Source: Rhodamnia argentea
Taxonomy: Eukaryota; Streptophyta; Magnoliopsida; Myrtales; Myrtaceae
Direction: 5' to 3'
DNA length: 64,000 nt
Assembly (NCBI RefSeq): GCF_020921035.1
Contig: NC_063150.1
Span: 32,659,826 to 32,723,825 of the forward strand
Positions within the stretch are counted from its first letter, which is position 1. Every line of letters starts with the position of its first letter. The notes beneath the pieces are model-generated. The model was not told the origin of the DNA. It saw only the letters and a program-made list of their open reading frames with translations, and made no database searches. Of the stretch, positions 1 to 11,634 are shown piece after piece. The position numbers and the translations under genes are program-made.

Positions 1-537
1 GACCTCCGTCTACCATTGGGCGAGGGTCGCTAGGGTCGGCTAGCCCTCACTTGTGACTGGCAAGGGTCGCTGGCAAATGCTCGCTGGCTTGGCATAAAAC
101 AAAGGGAAAAGAAAAGAAGACAAAAATAACAAAAATTATCTATCTCGGCGTCGTCGATCGTGCCATATAGCACATCCGACGCCTATGTTAGAGATTTTTA
201 GCTAAAATTGATTGGATGTGCTCCCTTGGCAAAGTATCAAAATAATTAGAACTTAATTAATAAAATTGGAAATTTTAAAAGTGAATTGGCCAAAATACAA
301 TTTTGTTTTTGTCGAATGCAATCGATTTAGCACATTTTTGAACAATTTTTGCATGGCGCTTTGAGAGAGAGAATATGCGAAATATACCGGCACAAAGCCG
401 CGAGAAAGCGACGGCGGAGATATTTTATTTATGCGCGAACCAGACGCTGTCCGTCCGATCAGGAGCCTCCTCCTCCTCCTTTCATTATAATATGGCGCAT
501 TGACTCTGGAACTGTAAATTGTACAGCGCTCTCGCTC
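1..537. other. Left flank and upstream region of the unit 1 epimerase
   Basis: There is no gene here. Bases 1-159 have no counterpart in front of units 2 and 3 and include a GC-rich stretch with repeated GGGTCGCT-like words. Bases ~160-315 resemble the starts of units 2 and 3 only loosely, with many substitutions and small indels. From ~316 onward the three units are close to identical. The contrast suggests that 160-315 is a separate copy of a dispersed repeat used in recombination. A TATAAT-like run lies near 487-492, about 50 bp before the start codon; I do not claim it as a promoter. Confidence 0.55.
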
Positions 538-3500
538 ATGGCGATGGTTTCTACGACCTCTTCACTCGCCACCGTTACCCTCCCCAACTATCGCCGAGTC
601 AACCGGTTAGTGTCTCTCTCTCTGCGCAATTCATACGTGGAGGTCGTACTCCATGAACTTTGCGATCGATTTGCGAATTTCCAATTCTCGTTTTTTCTTT
701 TTCTTTTTTTGGCTGAAATTGGACCGCTCTCGCGGCGGTGGTGGTGGTGCAGATACAAACGCTTTCGCGTTGCAATGGCGTTCGCGAGCGCCGGTAAGGA
801 GACTGCGTCCGTGGGAGTGAGTGTGACGGAAGGCGAGGGGAAGCTGCCGAAGCTAGTGCTCACTTCGGCTCATGGTAGGTGAGTTACCGTCTTCAATCGC
901 TGCGTTGTCGTGATTTTGGATCTGAAAAACTGTGCGATTGTGGCCGTGGACATTTGAGTTCTTGCGTTAGTGGACTTGTTGTCGTGTTCTCTGGCGATAT
1001 CGGTAGTTTCGTGTTGCAGAATGTAGATCATCCAAAGAAGGAGTTCTATTGCAAAGTACATGTCTGAGAAATTCAGATTACGATCTCGTGATGTGATGCA
1101 TTCCCTACTTTGAAATGTCTTGTTGTGATTGATTCCATGAAAGGTTGAGTTAGCTTTGCGTTGTATCTTTGGATCGCACAAATCTGGGAAGTTGACCCCT
1201 GGAGAAATAGGGAGTGAGAATTTCTGACGAGACAGAGAAAGCAACTGTGCAACATATACTAGTTAGTCGCTTTCCTCTCCTGATCTTCACTTTCGACCTG
1301 GTTTGAATGGCTGTGGCGTGAATTCAGTATTCTTCTTCACGTTCATGAGAAGTTCCCAATTTGTACCTCAGGCTTTTGTGTGAGCGAAATGCCTCTTGTT
1401 TAACTGTTCAAGCATCTTTTAGTTGATCAGCCAGAGTACAAGTTTTAAATTGGTGCAAACTGCAAATGATGTCCAAGTGGTTTAAACTGTAGTTATAGTG
1501 CAGCTCTATGTTGGCTTTTCTATCAATTTGTTTTACTTTCGAAAAAAAAAAAAAATTGAATTGTTTTACTCAGACTTGAGTTGGGGTCTCAAGTGCAGCC
1601 CCATACACTGTTGCATGGCACCTTTCCTTCATGTTTCAGAAATGTGGGTTGGCAACAAGATTAACACTATGTATAACGTTTGAAAAATCATTTTCCTTTT
1701 CCGAATACAATACTAGGATGTGCAATTTTTAGAGGATTTCACTATTAAGTTGACTCCTATACTCTACGATTTTATCGTGATTTATCTTATGATGAGCATG
1801 TTTGAGCTTCTTCATTCACTTAGTTCTACCTTCTCAGTGAGGCAGAGATATATCTCTATGGAGGTTGCATCACATCCTGGAAAGTTGCCAAAGACAAGGA
1901 TCTTCTATTTGTTCGACCAGATGCTGTATTTAACAAGAAGAAGCCAATAAGGTGAACTTCTCCATTTCTAACCTCGTTCTTCTAGATTGCATTCTTATTA
2001 TTTGACAAAACTATGTGCATATGTCTTACTGAATTTGAGTTTCTGCAGTTGGTTTGACTGAATTTCGCAGTATGTTGAAGCATGCAAAAACTATTTTAGA
2101 GCACTGTACATGATGCTGGTATGAGAAAGTGACTACATTGACTTTGATTTGTGCCCATCTTTTTATTAATTCCGAGTTAGAATAGGCCAGTATATCCTTG
2201 AGTTATCACACTTTCCAATTGGTTCCATAACTTAAGGCCATTCATGTTGGGGAAATCAATAATCATCCAATGACGAAATGGGAAACTCATGCCTCTAATC
2301 CATGCTCCAGCCAAAGACACAGTGTGCTGTGGCAATCTGATAAGTCGAGCTGACATCTCAAACAAAACTAGAGAGATCACAGAAATTTCTCCTAATAGCC
2401 AAACTTTACACAATCTATGAACATAAATTTCTTCTAGTTGATTTGCATAGCTCCAGAGTGTGCTTCATGTGATCACTGCTTAGTGGTATAACTTTGCTCG
2501 TGTCTTTGCCTTGAAAATTTGTGGTTTCGCCTGCACTGACTTATATTTTCTGAGACAGTGGAGGAATCCCACATTGTTTCCCACAGTTTGGACCGGGTCC
2601 AATGCAGCAGGTATGCCTTGCCATTTTTCTTAGTGTCTTTATGAGGTTTTCCATATACACTCATGATCATTCACAACTATCATATGCTTGTACTAATGAA
2701 CTCAACTTTCGAGCAAGAGCCATCCACCCACGGATTACCTTGCTTGTGTCCCTATTTATTAACACTTGAGCTTGACAATGACTAGTAATGTTGTACATTT
2801 TAATCCAGTTACTACTGTATCGTGATTGCTCCTATACTTTGTTATGGCGGTGACGGAGAAATCATTCTGAAGCCAGCAATGGGTTAAGTAATTATGATTT
2901 TTATTCACTCTTCTGTTGGCTGTGAATTTTGTAGCATGGATTTGCAAGGAATATGGATTGGTCTGTTGCTGAATCCCAAAGTGAGGATGGGAATCCAATT
3001 GTAACCCTAGAATTGAAGGATGACCCTTACAGCCGTTCCATGTGGGATTTCAGCTTTCAAGCTTTGTACAAGGTGAGACATATTCCCCAAGCAAAAGATT
3101 CTGAGCTATCTGTCATGCTACCCTTACCCACATGATGCAAGACCCTCCAGTTAAATAAAGCACATCAACTCATTTTTGGGTTTCAAGTTTTAATTTTCCC
3201 TCGACCCTAAATTTGATTTTCAAGATTCTTGTGTGATTTATAGTTTAATAGCACTTGTTAGCATTTGGAAGTAAATTTTCTCTCTTTTGCAGATCAACTT
3301 AAGAGAGAAGAGCCTTTCGACCGAGTTAGTTATCTCAAATACAGACACAAAACCATTTTCATTCAATACTGCCCTGCATACATACTTCCGTGTAAGTACT
3401 GCGGTATAGTGCTCAGTAGATGATCTTAGAACGTGTACTACCCAGGAAAATTTACTTAAATCAAGGTGTAATTTGAAACTTACTGATCGGCGGACCATGG

Positions 3501-3851
3501 AACCATTGGAATCGTGGTGGATGTATGTAGAGTCAACATATCTATTTGTGGATATCTATAGGATGAGCACAAATATTAAGCACTGAATTCAAGCAGGAAA
3601 GTATGCTATGATTCTGCCTCAGATGAGCCTTATACTTGAGTATATTCCAGACTGTTGAGCAGATGATCATAATTGAATTGTTGTTCGATAGTTATTATCC
3701 TTGCAAGAATTGTGAAATTCAACATATCTGATCTTTCCATCCTATCGATTAGGCTTCTGTAACAGCTGCCTCTGTGAGAGGTTTGAACGGTTGTAAGACA
3801 TTGAACAAAGATCCCGATCCAAAAAACCCACTAGAGGGAAAGGAAGAAAGG

Positions 3852-3889
<38 letters not shown>

Positions 3890-4914
3890 CACGCGCATCA
3901 GAGTTACTGGAACATAATTTTGTTATCTCTAAAGCTGAAAGCTAAAGAGAGAAAATGAAGCCCTGATGGTAGACTTGGCAATTGGGCTGTTTTTTTTCGT
4001 GTATATCCATAGCACTTATGACATCAGAAAATTAATTGGAAGGAGGTAACCCAACCGTATATCTGGCACGCCATGTACAGTTAGTTTAACTATAACTATG
4101 TTGTAATTTATTTTCTGTGTCACCTGTGTTGAATTCTGCCTAGAAATACCCCGTTATTCTTCAAAGTGACTGTGGCTCACATGTTGGCTTGCCCACTCTC
4201 ATGTTTCCCTCACTCTATCAAAATGCGTCACAGCGATGTTACGTTGTCCAGATACATCAGCATCTCCGTTAAGCTCATTGCTTATGCAGTGGATCTCTAG
4301 CTAGAAATTATACTGCAGTTTCTAATAATGCCATATCATCTCAGGGGCATTGTCACATTTCCTGGATTTGTAGATTGCATTTATCTTGATGCTCCTGCTG
4401 AGGTGATTCTGGATAATGGTTTAGGAGATTCTATATCCATCCAGAATACAAAGTAAGTGTGTGTGGAAAACAGCCTATGATACTCTCTTGAGATCTGAAA
4501 ATTTTCCGTCTTCTGTATGGTTTACTTTTGGCCCTTGTCTCTATAGTTGGTCAGATGCTGTCTTGTGGAACCCGTATCTACAGATGGAGGCATGCTACAA
4601 AGACTTCGTTTGTGTTGAAAATGCCAAGGTACAGAACATGCTTAAATAGTTTAATGTGACTTGTTACCTCCAGGTTGTCTATTTATCATACTGGTGAAGG
4701 TGCGTTACTTTCAATAGGAGCACTGGCAGCCAATAAGAGCATTGGCAGCCAAGTGCTGAATGAATCGTGTTCAAATTTTTAAGAAACACTGTAAGGGGTG
4801 GGTCCGCCATTTTACCTATTGACTATTTGCCTCTTGATTTTGCGGCAGATTGGGAATCTGCAGCTAGAGCCTCAGCAGTCTTGGGTGGCCAAGCAGATAC
4901 TTAGCATTGCCTGA
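538..4914 (+). CDS. Glucose-6-phosphate 1-epimerase (aldose 1-epimerase fold), plastid type, intact copy
   Basis: This enzyme interconverts the alpha and beta anomers of glucose 6-phosphate. I read ten exons, all with GT-AG borders and matching phase: 538-605, 753-878, 1838-1951, 2559-2610, 2935-3072, 3293-3391, 3753-3850, 4345-4452, 4547-4628, 4849-4914. They give 316 residues, normal for the family. The Ser/Thr-rich start followed by basic residues looks like a transit peptide, so a plastid location is inferred. Family motifs visible in order are GGCITSW, GGIPHCFPQFG, HGFARN (H121), LHTYF (H195) and CVENAK (E292). H195 and E292 occupy the positions of the catalytic His/Glu pair known in yeast Ymr099c, as I recall it. 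It converges with the PPR gene 244 bp downstream. It is the only intact epimerase of the three units and resembles Arabidopsis At5g66530. Confidence 0.9.
3855..3886. repeat. (TC)n microsatellite at an epimerase 5' splice site, unit 1
   Basis: A run of about 16 TC units starts four bases after the GT of intron 7. The same site has a run of 14 units in unit 2 and about 31 in unit 3, so it is a length-variable tract next to a splice donor. Confidence 0.95.
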
Positions 4915-5157
4915 AGAGCTAAGAAGAAACTGTCCTTGTACTTTAATTTTTTTTTTTAAATTTCCCTTTAAATAATCATAAAGAATCCTTGAACACACAT
5001 AAGTCTATTGAGCTAGTGGAAATCTTGAGTTTGTATTTTTGGTTTCACTATTGTTTTAATTGTATTTTTATATTGTAATAACGTACTTTATAATTTCCAT
5101 GAGGAGACTATACTGCTCGATTTTTACTTTCATGTGGTTATACATGTCTGCATTTAT

Positions 5158-6978
5158 TCACCAGAAGTCCCCACAAGTACATATTCCATCTCTGAACAGA
5201 TGGAAACGACTTCTATGCCGCATGACTATCTCCCTAGAGTAAATCTTGGAGATCATTTTTGCTACTACATGGCAGTCCTCGCAAATACGAAGGTTTTTAA
5301 AGACTCGAATGATTGTCCCCAGTTTGGTGCTGATTAACCCAAATGCAATTGCCAGATTCTCACTGTGCTAATGAAGGGCTACCTCTTTTTCCTCATCCTC
5401 AAGATAAAGGAGCGAATTCCCAACTTCAGGTCTGTATCCCTCTAGTTCGAGTCTCTCCACTATCCGATCCCACATCTGGTGGATCTCCTTAAGTTGCTGG
5501 TGTTTACCGTCACCAGCTAAAAATTCGTGAACAGACCCGTTTATGGTAATGCTGCTGCACCCTGGAAATTTTCTTATTCCTTTTTCTTTCATCATTCTTC
5601 TTATTCTCACAGCTTCGTCCCATTCCCCTGATTCTACAAAAATACTCGCTGCATGAATATATCGACCACCATGTCCAGGGTCTACTTCAATCAGTTTCTT
5701 CCCAATCAGTTTGCCTAACTTGACATTTGCGTGCTTTTTGCAGACATTGAGGAGTGCTCCCCAAATGGCAGCATTTGGCTTGATGGGCATTGTCTCAATC
5801 ACCTCTTTGGCTTCCTTCAGCAACCCTGCTCGGCCAAGGAGGTCAACTAAGCAACCATAATGCTCAATTGTTGGGTTCAAGCTGTGAACTGACGTTATGC
5901 TCTTGAAGATTGATTTTCCTTCATGAACCAGTCCTGAGTGGCTACATGCAGTCAAAATTGCAGTAAGAGTGATCGAATTTGGCTTGATCCCTGCTTTCTG
6001 CATTTGCATATAGAAATGCATAGCTTCTCTTGCCTGTCCATGAATTGCAAAACCAGAAATTGCTGCTGTCCATATGGAGACACATTTCTTCTTCGATTTA
6101 GTGAAAACTCCTAAAGCTTCTTCCATGTGACCGCATTTGCCGCACATGTCTATCAGTGCACAGTCCAGCTCTGGGTCTACTTGTATCTGGTTCCTGTCGA
6201 TATATGTGTGAATCCATCTGCCTTGATCCACTGCTCCAAGATGTGCACATGCTGAAAGTGAACTTAACAGAGCTACATTGTCAGGTTTAACACCTGCAAT
6301 AAGCATATCCCGAAACAGTTTTAAGGCCTCCTTGTTCATTCCCACTTTCACGAAGCCAGATATCATCGTCGTCCACGAGACTACAGTTCTCTCCGGCATT
6401 TCTTTGAACAGTTTGAAAGCTATCCCCACTTCACCACTCTTAGCATATCCATCAATCATTGTATTCCACGACACAATGTCTCGTCTAGGAGCCTGGTCGA
6501 AGAGGAGGCATGCAATTTCCATTCTGTCAAACGCAGCATATGCATGGAGCAGGGTGTTGATGGCAAAGACATCCGAGCCAAATCCCATTTTCACAACTCG
6601 AGCATGGATTTGCATTGTCCCCTCCGAGGATGGCAACTTAGAACAGGCTCTGAGTAGGAAAGGTAAGGTGTGGGTATTGTGTGGGACTGAATTCCTTATC
6701 ATCTCACTGTACAGAAGAAGGGCTCGTTCTGATTCTGTGCTGTGGGAGTATCCTCTGATCATTGCATTCCAGATGAAGGTATTTCGACTGCTAGCCTTGT
6801 TAAACAACTTTTGTGCATATTTGATATCACCGGATTTCAGTGAGCTGCAGAAAGCGAGAAGTCTGCTTAAAGGGATGGGCTCCGAAACAAGTCCTCTTTT
6901 ATACATACTTGCATGAATCTGCTCTAGTTCGTCCATGGTCAAACAGACCTTGAGGAGAGAAAGCGGTTGCAAAGCCAT
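5158..6978 (-). pseudogene. PPR-DYW RNA editing factor, unit 1 copy, nonsense-truncated
   Basis: The open frame from ATG 6978 runs 536 codons to a TAG at 5368-5370. The same reading frame continues beyond it to the normal stop at 5158-5160. Units 2 and 3 have CAG at this codon (537), so one C-to-T change made the stop. The PPR array and E domain remain, but the catalytic part of the DYW domain (HSE at 538-540, CEDC at 566-569 in unit 3 numbering) is lost. The product could still bind RNA, as some E-type editing factors lacking a DYW domain do by recruiting a deaminase in trans, so complete loss of function is likely but not proven. It lies tail to tail with the unit 1 epimerase. Confidence 0.87.
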
Positions 6979-7944
6979 GGCTAGGCTCTGGAAACTTTTT
7001 GCTTCGAAGAAGACCAGCCTGTGAAGGAGTCAACTGACGAAATCCAGGATGGCGGCTTCTGTGGCTTTAATTCTTGGCAATGTGCATAAGGCCTGTGTGA
7101 TAAAGGAAAATATCAACTTCTTTGCTTCTGATTTGATATGGTATGTTGCTCTGCGTGTGTGCTGTGCTGGTCTTTCGTCACAGATGCTTGTCTTGATTCT
7201 GCTGGTGGGCCCTTTGCTGTTTGCTTCTGTTCTCATTTGCCCTCAAGTTGGCTATTAAGATTGAGGATTTTTACCCAGATTGGGGATGGTGTTTCTGAAT
7301 TTGAATGGGATTGACTTCGGGCTCAAGACAGCCGGCTCAGTGAGGCTCGGCTGGGTCAAAACGTGTGCGTGTGTGTTTTTTTTTCTCGTCTGTAAAGGGT
7401 CTTTTATCGGCGAGGATGGCTAGGTTCTTCCAGAAAGAAACAAATTCTAATTTCCTCTGTTGCGCGAGAATTAAGTCCGCCAAGATGTCAAATCCTTGAC
7501 CTTCTCACGCGTGTTCTTTTCGTTCCTAATTCTGCCCTTAGTTCTTTTTTCACTCATTCCACAACCACAAGGTATATATATTTTCTTCATCATGTGCCAT
7601 GTTGAAGAGGAATTGAACAATATTTTTTGTAATTTTGGATATCGCGGACTAATGTTTATGTATCATCGAAGAATATATATGCGGAATCAAGTAAATAACT
7701 TTGTATTATACATATGTCTCTTTTAATTGGGTGATTATTTTTGGGGTTTCATTCATCTTATTATCTTAAGTAGTGTTTTAGTAAATTTTAATCCTATAAA
7801 ATTAAACATAATCGGTAAATGCAATAGAAAATGTACTTAAATTAAACTGAACGGATCGAATATGAATATTGTCCTTTCGATTTTCTAAAGCAGAAAAAAG
7901 AAATCCTCAACACGGTTATGAGCTTGATAATCGGATTCCCCTAC
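6979..7944. other. Upstream region of the unit 1 PPR gene; nothing recognised
   Basis: This stretch is conserved in unit 2 (25794-26678), and its first ~280 bp in unit 3, where the duplication ends at 45776. It probably holds the PPR 5' UTR and promoter on the minus strand. The open frames on both strands are short and not shared in frame between units, so I call no gene. Confidence 0.5.
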
Positions 7945-8260
7945 TTGGTTCTTGCCTTTGTCACTAATTCTACTTTCACTTGCCATTTTTTGAGAGAATT
8001 GGGAGAATTGAGCGGATTTAAAGAATTTGAAGGAATTGAGATGAAGAGAGAATTTATGTGAAAAAAATGAGAGATATGAAGGGGTATTTATAATATAGGT
8101 TAGAAATTAGAAAAAAAAAAGAAAAAAAAAAGGAGGTGACCGTTGCTCAAACAAAGAGAAAGAGTCGTTGTCGGGGGCCGGTTCTGGTTTGGAATCGCGG
8201 GCTTGTCAATGGGCCGGTTCCAAATCGGTTCCGAGCCCACCTCAGCCCGTGGCCATGACT
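7945..8260 (-). mobile_element. hAT transposon remnant, unit 1 (5' end only)
   Basis: This matches 27587-27910 of unit 2, where it forms the 5' leader of a recognisable hAT transposase fragment. Here the adjoining ~908 bp of coding sequence are missing and only the leader with GC-rich GGGCCGGTTC-like runs is left. I could not define terminal inverted repeats. The assignment rests on the unit 2 copy. Confidence 0.5.
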
Positions 8261-8890
8261 AGGCATTGGTACTTAATCGAATATACGAACGAGCTGACTT
8301 TGTTGGGTAATCTAGTTAAGCTTTTGAACAAGGATTCAGACAATCCATTGGACTCTTGTGCTCCCGTGTTGGCTCTGTGAGCCGTTGAAAGTATCGAAAC
8401 CCGGCAAGGGTGTAAGGGACGGCGTTTCAAACTCATTATGGTGGCTGTTACGCGTTTCCTGCAATCACGTTATATTTTGCATGTTACCCGACAAACTTAA
8501 ACCTGTTGCCAACTTATGAGCTATGATTCATTTCAAGACGTGCCTTTGCAATTCAAATAACAGATTAAGTTAGAATCTGCATCACTAAATATATCGCACT
8601 CCGTACTTTTATCCTATTCGGAAACGACATACCCGAGCGTCGAAACTTCAGATGCACAGGAGAGGAACTTAGTTTGACGTGGCCAACAAACGAACGTTTT
8701 CAAAGTTTATGCAGTACAAAAAGGATTTAACATTTCATTAACGAAAAAGAAAAGTGTTTCTTCTTATGGAAATGATGCAAAAGGTTCAGGAATTAACCAT
8801 CCGGCTTGGCACGATGCGTTATAGACATTCTGAAAAACGTGACATATTCGTTTCAAGAAGCAAATTCGAACTACAAATAGGGAAATTCTT
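8261..8890. other. Shared intergenic DNA, unit 1; nothing recognised
   Basis: This is conserved in unit 2 at 27911-28548. A short open frame crossing 8168-8380 also exists in unit 2 with similar residues, but it has no family I recognise and overlaps the hAT-like leader, so it is not called a gene. Confidence 0.4.
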
Positions 8891-9895
8891 TCTGGGATAA
8901 TTGCATACATCCATATCTACCATGTTATAAATGAAAACTTTACAGCATCCGACCTTAGAGACAAAGCATGTTTTTCTTTTTGATACCAACTCCTAGCAAC
9001 AAATTGACAATATACAAGCTACAGGTAGGCAAAAGCTCCGGTAGTCTAAGACGACGCAAAATCACAAAGAAAAAAATGATCATTTAATCTTTCCTAGAGA
9101 AAGCTTTATCTTTGTAGGATGAAATCCAAATGTAACACCTATCAAAGTTTAAAAGGAGGACCAAAAACTCATTCGAAAAGAACCCGCAAAAATGGGAATT
9201 TCCAACTAGATCAAACACTCTATTTGATACCTCTAACAAGAAAGATGGTGTTCACAATGTTTAGTATTGGCCAGAAAAGCTTCCTTCATAAAATTTGTAA
9301 CGACTCTAATGAGGGTTAGTAGAGAAAGACTTTAAATTTAAATGAGGTCTCTCCAAATTTAACCAAAAAAAATATTGACAATGAAAAAAAAGAGAGCAAA
9401 ATTTCTGCACCTAATAATAATGGGATTTCTGCTCAACGGGTCATAGATAATCCGAGAGTGAAATTTCTCATTCCGCCCACGATTAAATTGAAAAAACGAA
9501 TCGTTGTTAGCTTTTTAATGGCATCTGAAGAAGAGGAGGGGGGGGATTTAAAAGGCCTACTAGCGATCTTTCTCGTTTTTTGTGTCCCGTGTCACGCAGT
9601 TTGTTTTCGAACTTTTCCTAATGGCATATATAATTTAGATCTTATCGACGGACGCTCCAAAAGCCATTTTCTTGTGTCATGTTTAGTTATGTTTTGGTAA
9701 TTGAAATATTTCTTGTTTGATGAGGAAGATCCTTCATTTATTTACTCAGATATTGCCAATGCATAACGACGTGACAAGAATAGGATGACCGGTACCCATA
9801 TATAAACTATCAAATTATTTCAATTCACATATAAATTCTGAAATTATTTATGGTCCAATTAAACCTCGTTGAGTGTTCCGTTCTTGCTGAACCGT
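8891..9895. other. 1005-bp segment present in unit 1 but not unit 2
   Basis: In unit 2 the flanks join directly at 28547-28548. A TTCTT direct repeat sits at both edges (8886-8890 and 9891-9895), and one copy remains at the unit 2 junction. This fits a deletion in unit 2 through microhomology, or an insertion in unit 1 with a 5-bp target duplication. The segment has no LTR ends, TIRs or recognised coding content. Confidence 0.75.
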
Positions 9896-10183
9896 CCTTA
9901 GACCCAGAAATTAAGGGGTAGAATCCATATATTGAAATTTTAATATGCCTAGTCTAAATTAAACCGAGCAAGTAAATGCAATACTTAAATTAAATCGACC
10001 GAACGAATATGAATATTATCTTTTTCATTTTTTAAAGCAGAAAAAATTCCACAACAGCAAGTCTAATACAATTAGAAATTTCCTAGAACCGTTCATATCT
10101 TCAACCGGTCAAATCATAATAGATCGCAAAAAAAATAATAATATCTCAATATTAATCTTGCGTTTTTTGGACGGAAATTGCCC

Positions 10184-10191
10184 TATAAAAA
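10184..10191 (+). promoter_or_regulatory. Candidate TATA box of the unit 1 NTF2-like gene
   Basis: TATAAAAA lies 126 bp before the ATG at 10317, followed by a GAGTGAGAGAAAG leader typical of a plant 5' UTR. In unit 2 the aligned site reads AATAAAAG (about 28843-28850), so the box is weakened or lost there. Confidence 0.5.
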
Positions 10192-10316
10192 GGAGTGAGA
10201 GAAAGACGAAACAAACCACAAACATCTGATTTCTTTTGCGCTGGGGCTTTCTCTCTCGTGGTGCCGGTATCGTCTTCTTCGTCGCGTGGGACTGAAGCAC
10301 AGAACCAGAAGCAGAG

Positions 10317-10868
10317 ATGACAACAATCGATGGAGACATCATGGATGTACACGCGGTGGCCAAGCAGTTCGTGGAGAATTTCTACAGGACGTTCGACGCT
10401 AACATTGCGGACTTGGCGAACCTGTACGAGGAAGACGCGCTGCTGATCCTCGACGGCCGGAGGATCCAGGGCAAGGAGGGTATCCTCGCCGAACTCACCT
10501 CCCTTCCCTTCGAGCAGTGTGAGCACCACATCGCCACCATTAGCTGTCTGCGCTTGGGGTGGCTGATGGTCTGCGTCCACGGCGACATCCGGCTAGATGG
10601 CAAGGAGGACGCCCTCCCTTTCACCCAGGTCTCTGTCTTCAACGAGGATCCATTTATGTTTTTATTCGTTTCTTTTCGACGGCATTCAATTGATTGAATC
10701 TTCTGCTTCTTCTTCGCTCAGACATTCTCTTTGACCCCAGCACCTCAAGGAAGCTTTTATATAGCGGTGGACGTTTTCCTGATGAACGATCACTGGGTAC
10801 AGGATGATGGACTCAACCAACGGGATTCTCTTCTCTTCGGGGGATATGTTTCTCGCTCTTTACATTAG
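10317..10868 (+). CDS. NTF2-like protein (nuclear transport factor 2 family), unit 1 copy
   Basis: Two exons, 10317-10628 and 10722-10868, join with GT-AG borders in phase 0 to give 152 residues. The body follows the plant NTF2 pattern: DVHAVAKQFVENFYRTFD, then LANLYEEDALLILDGRRIQG, LTSLPFEQCEHHIAT and FTQTFSLTPAPQGSFYIA. NTF2 carries Ran-GDP into the nucleus. Classical NTF2 has ~123 residues; this protein has ~9 extra residues in front and a different, longer tail of about 28 residues replacing the usual FRLNYA end. The central Cys-to-Val strand (CLRLGWLMVCVHGDI) is also diverged. It could be a specialised or drifting paralogue rather than the main transport factor. The unit 2 copy at 28975 is also intact. 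Confidence 0.82.
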
Positions 10869-11634
10869 GCCAGGAGTTTTAGTCTGTGTTGAAGTTCTCT
10901 TTCGGGACTTAGGTTGCATTTGAAACAGATTTCTATGTCTTTTTGTTAAAGATAATCATGTTCGAATTTTTTGATTGTTGACATGTTCAAGTTGTTTTTA
11001 GTGTGTTTTGATTGCACCATGCTTTGCCTGATTTGAATACAGAAACCTTGTTAGTTTGTGATGTACCCTTTTCTGTGGATATTTGTTGTCCACCAAAGTG
11101 TTTTGTTTTGTTCACCTAATTGATCTGATCCGATTTTGAATGTTAAGCATTCGGTTTTGCTTCGAAATCTTTTTGGATCAGATTGAAATAGGATTTTGGG
11201 GATAAGGAATAAACAAACCATGCAAAAATCCAAGCCACTCTTTCTTAAATCCAAGCGATCTTTTCGGGGGATCGAATTGATTGTAAAAACATGAGTTTAA
11301 TTAGTCTGACTTATTAGTGAACAAGGAAAAATATTATCTAGATGGGTAAATAGATTAACCTTAAAACAACAACAATTAATTACTATTGCTATAAAACAAG
11401 CTCGTATTTTATCTTTGCTACCTTTTCTTAATAATGAGAAATAATTTGAAAGGAGCAAGTCGACTGTTGGAACTACTAGTCTTAGAACCATTAATAAATA
11501 AATAAAAAGTAGACTTTACTTTACTCCTCAATTGAATCCAAATTCCAATTCAAATCCGAACTCAAACACGGATTGATATTTTTTTTGAAAGTCGAAATAA
11601 AAAAAAATGTAAACATTTATGAGAATTCAATCAA
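10869..11634. other. Downstream of the unit 1 NTF2-like gene; nothing recognised
   Basis: AT-rich DNA, presumably the 3' UTR and intergenic sequence. Around 11305-11312 is the intact empty site (ACTTATT once) that carries a MITE in unit 2. Confidence 0.5.

Noticed and set aside
3855-3886. Possible CRISPR-like or satellite array from TC runs
   Set aside because: Simple dinucleotide microsatellite in plant DNA; no spacers.
6278-6916. Long plus-strand frame (212 codons) opposite the PPR gene, repeated in units 2 and 3
   Set aside because: It is the reverse-frame shadow of the conserved PPR coding sequence. It persists because the PPR sequence is conserved, and the residues match no family.
8168-8380. 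Small frame conserved between units 1 and 2 (70 codons; 27823-28035 in unit 2)
   Set aside because: It overlaps the GC-rich leader of the hAT remnant, has no recognisable family, and conservation is expected from the recent duplication.
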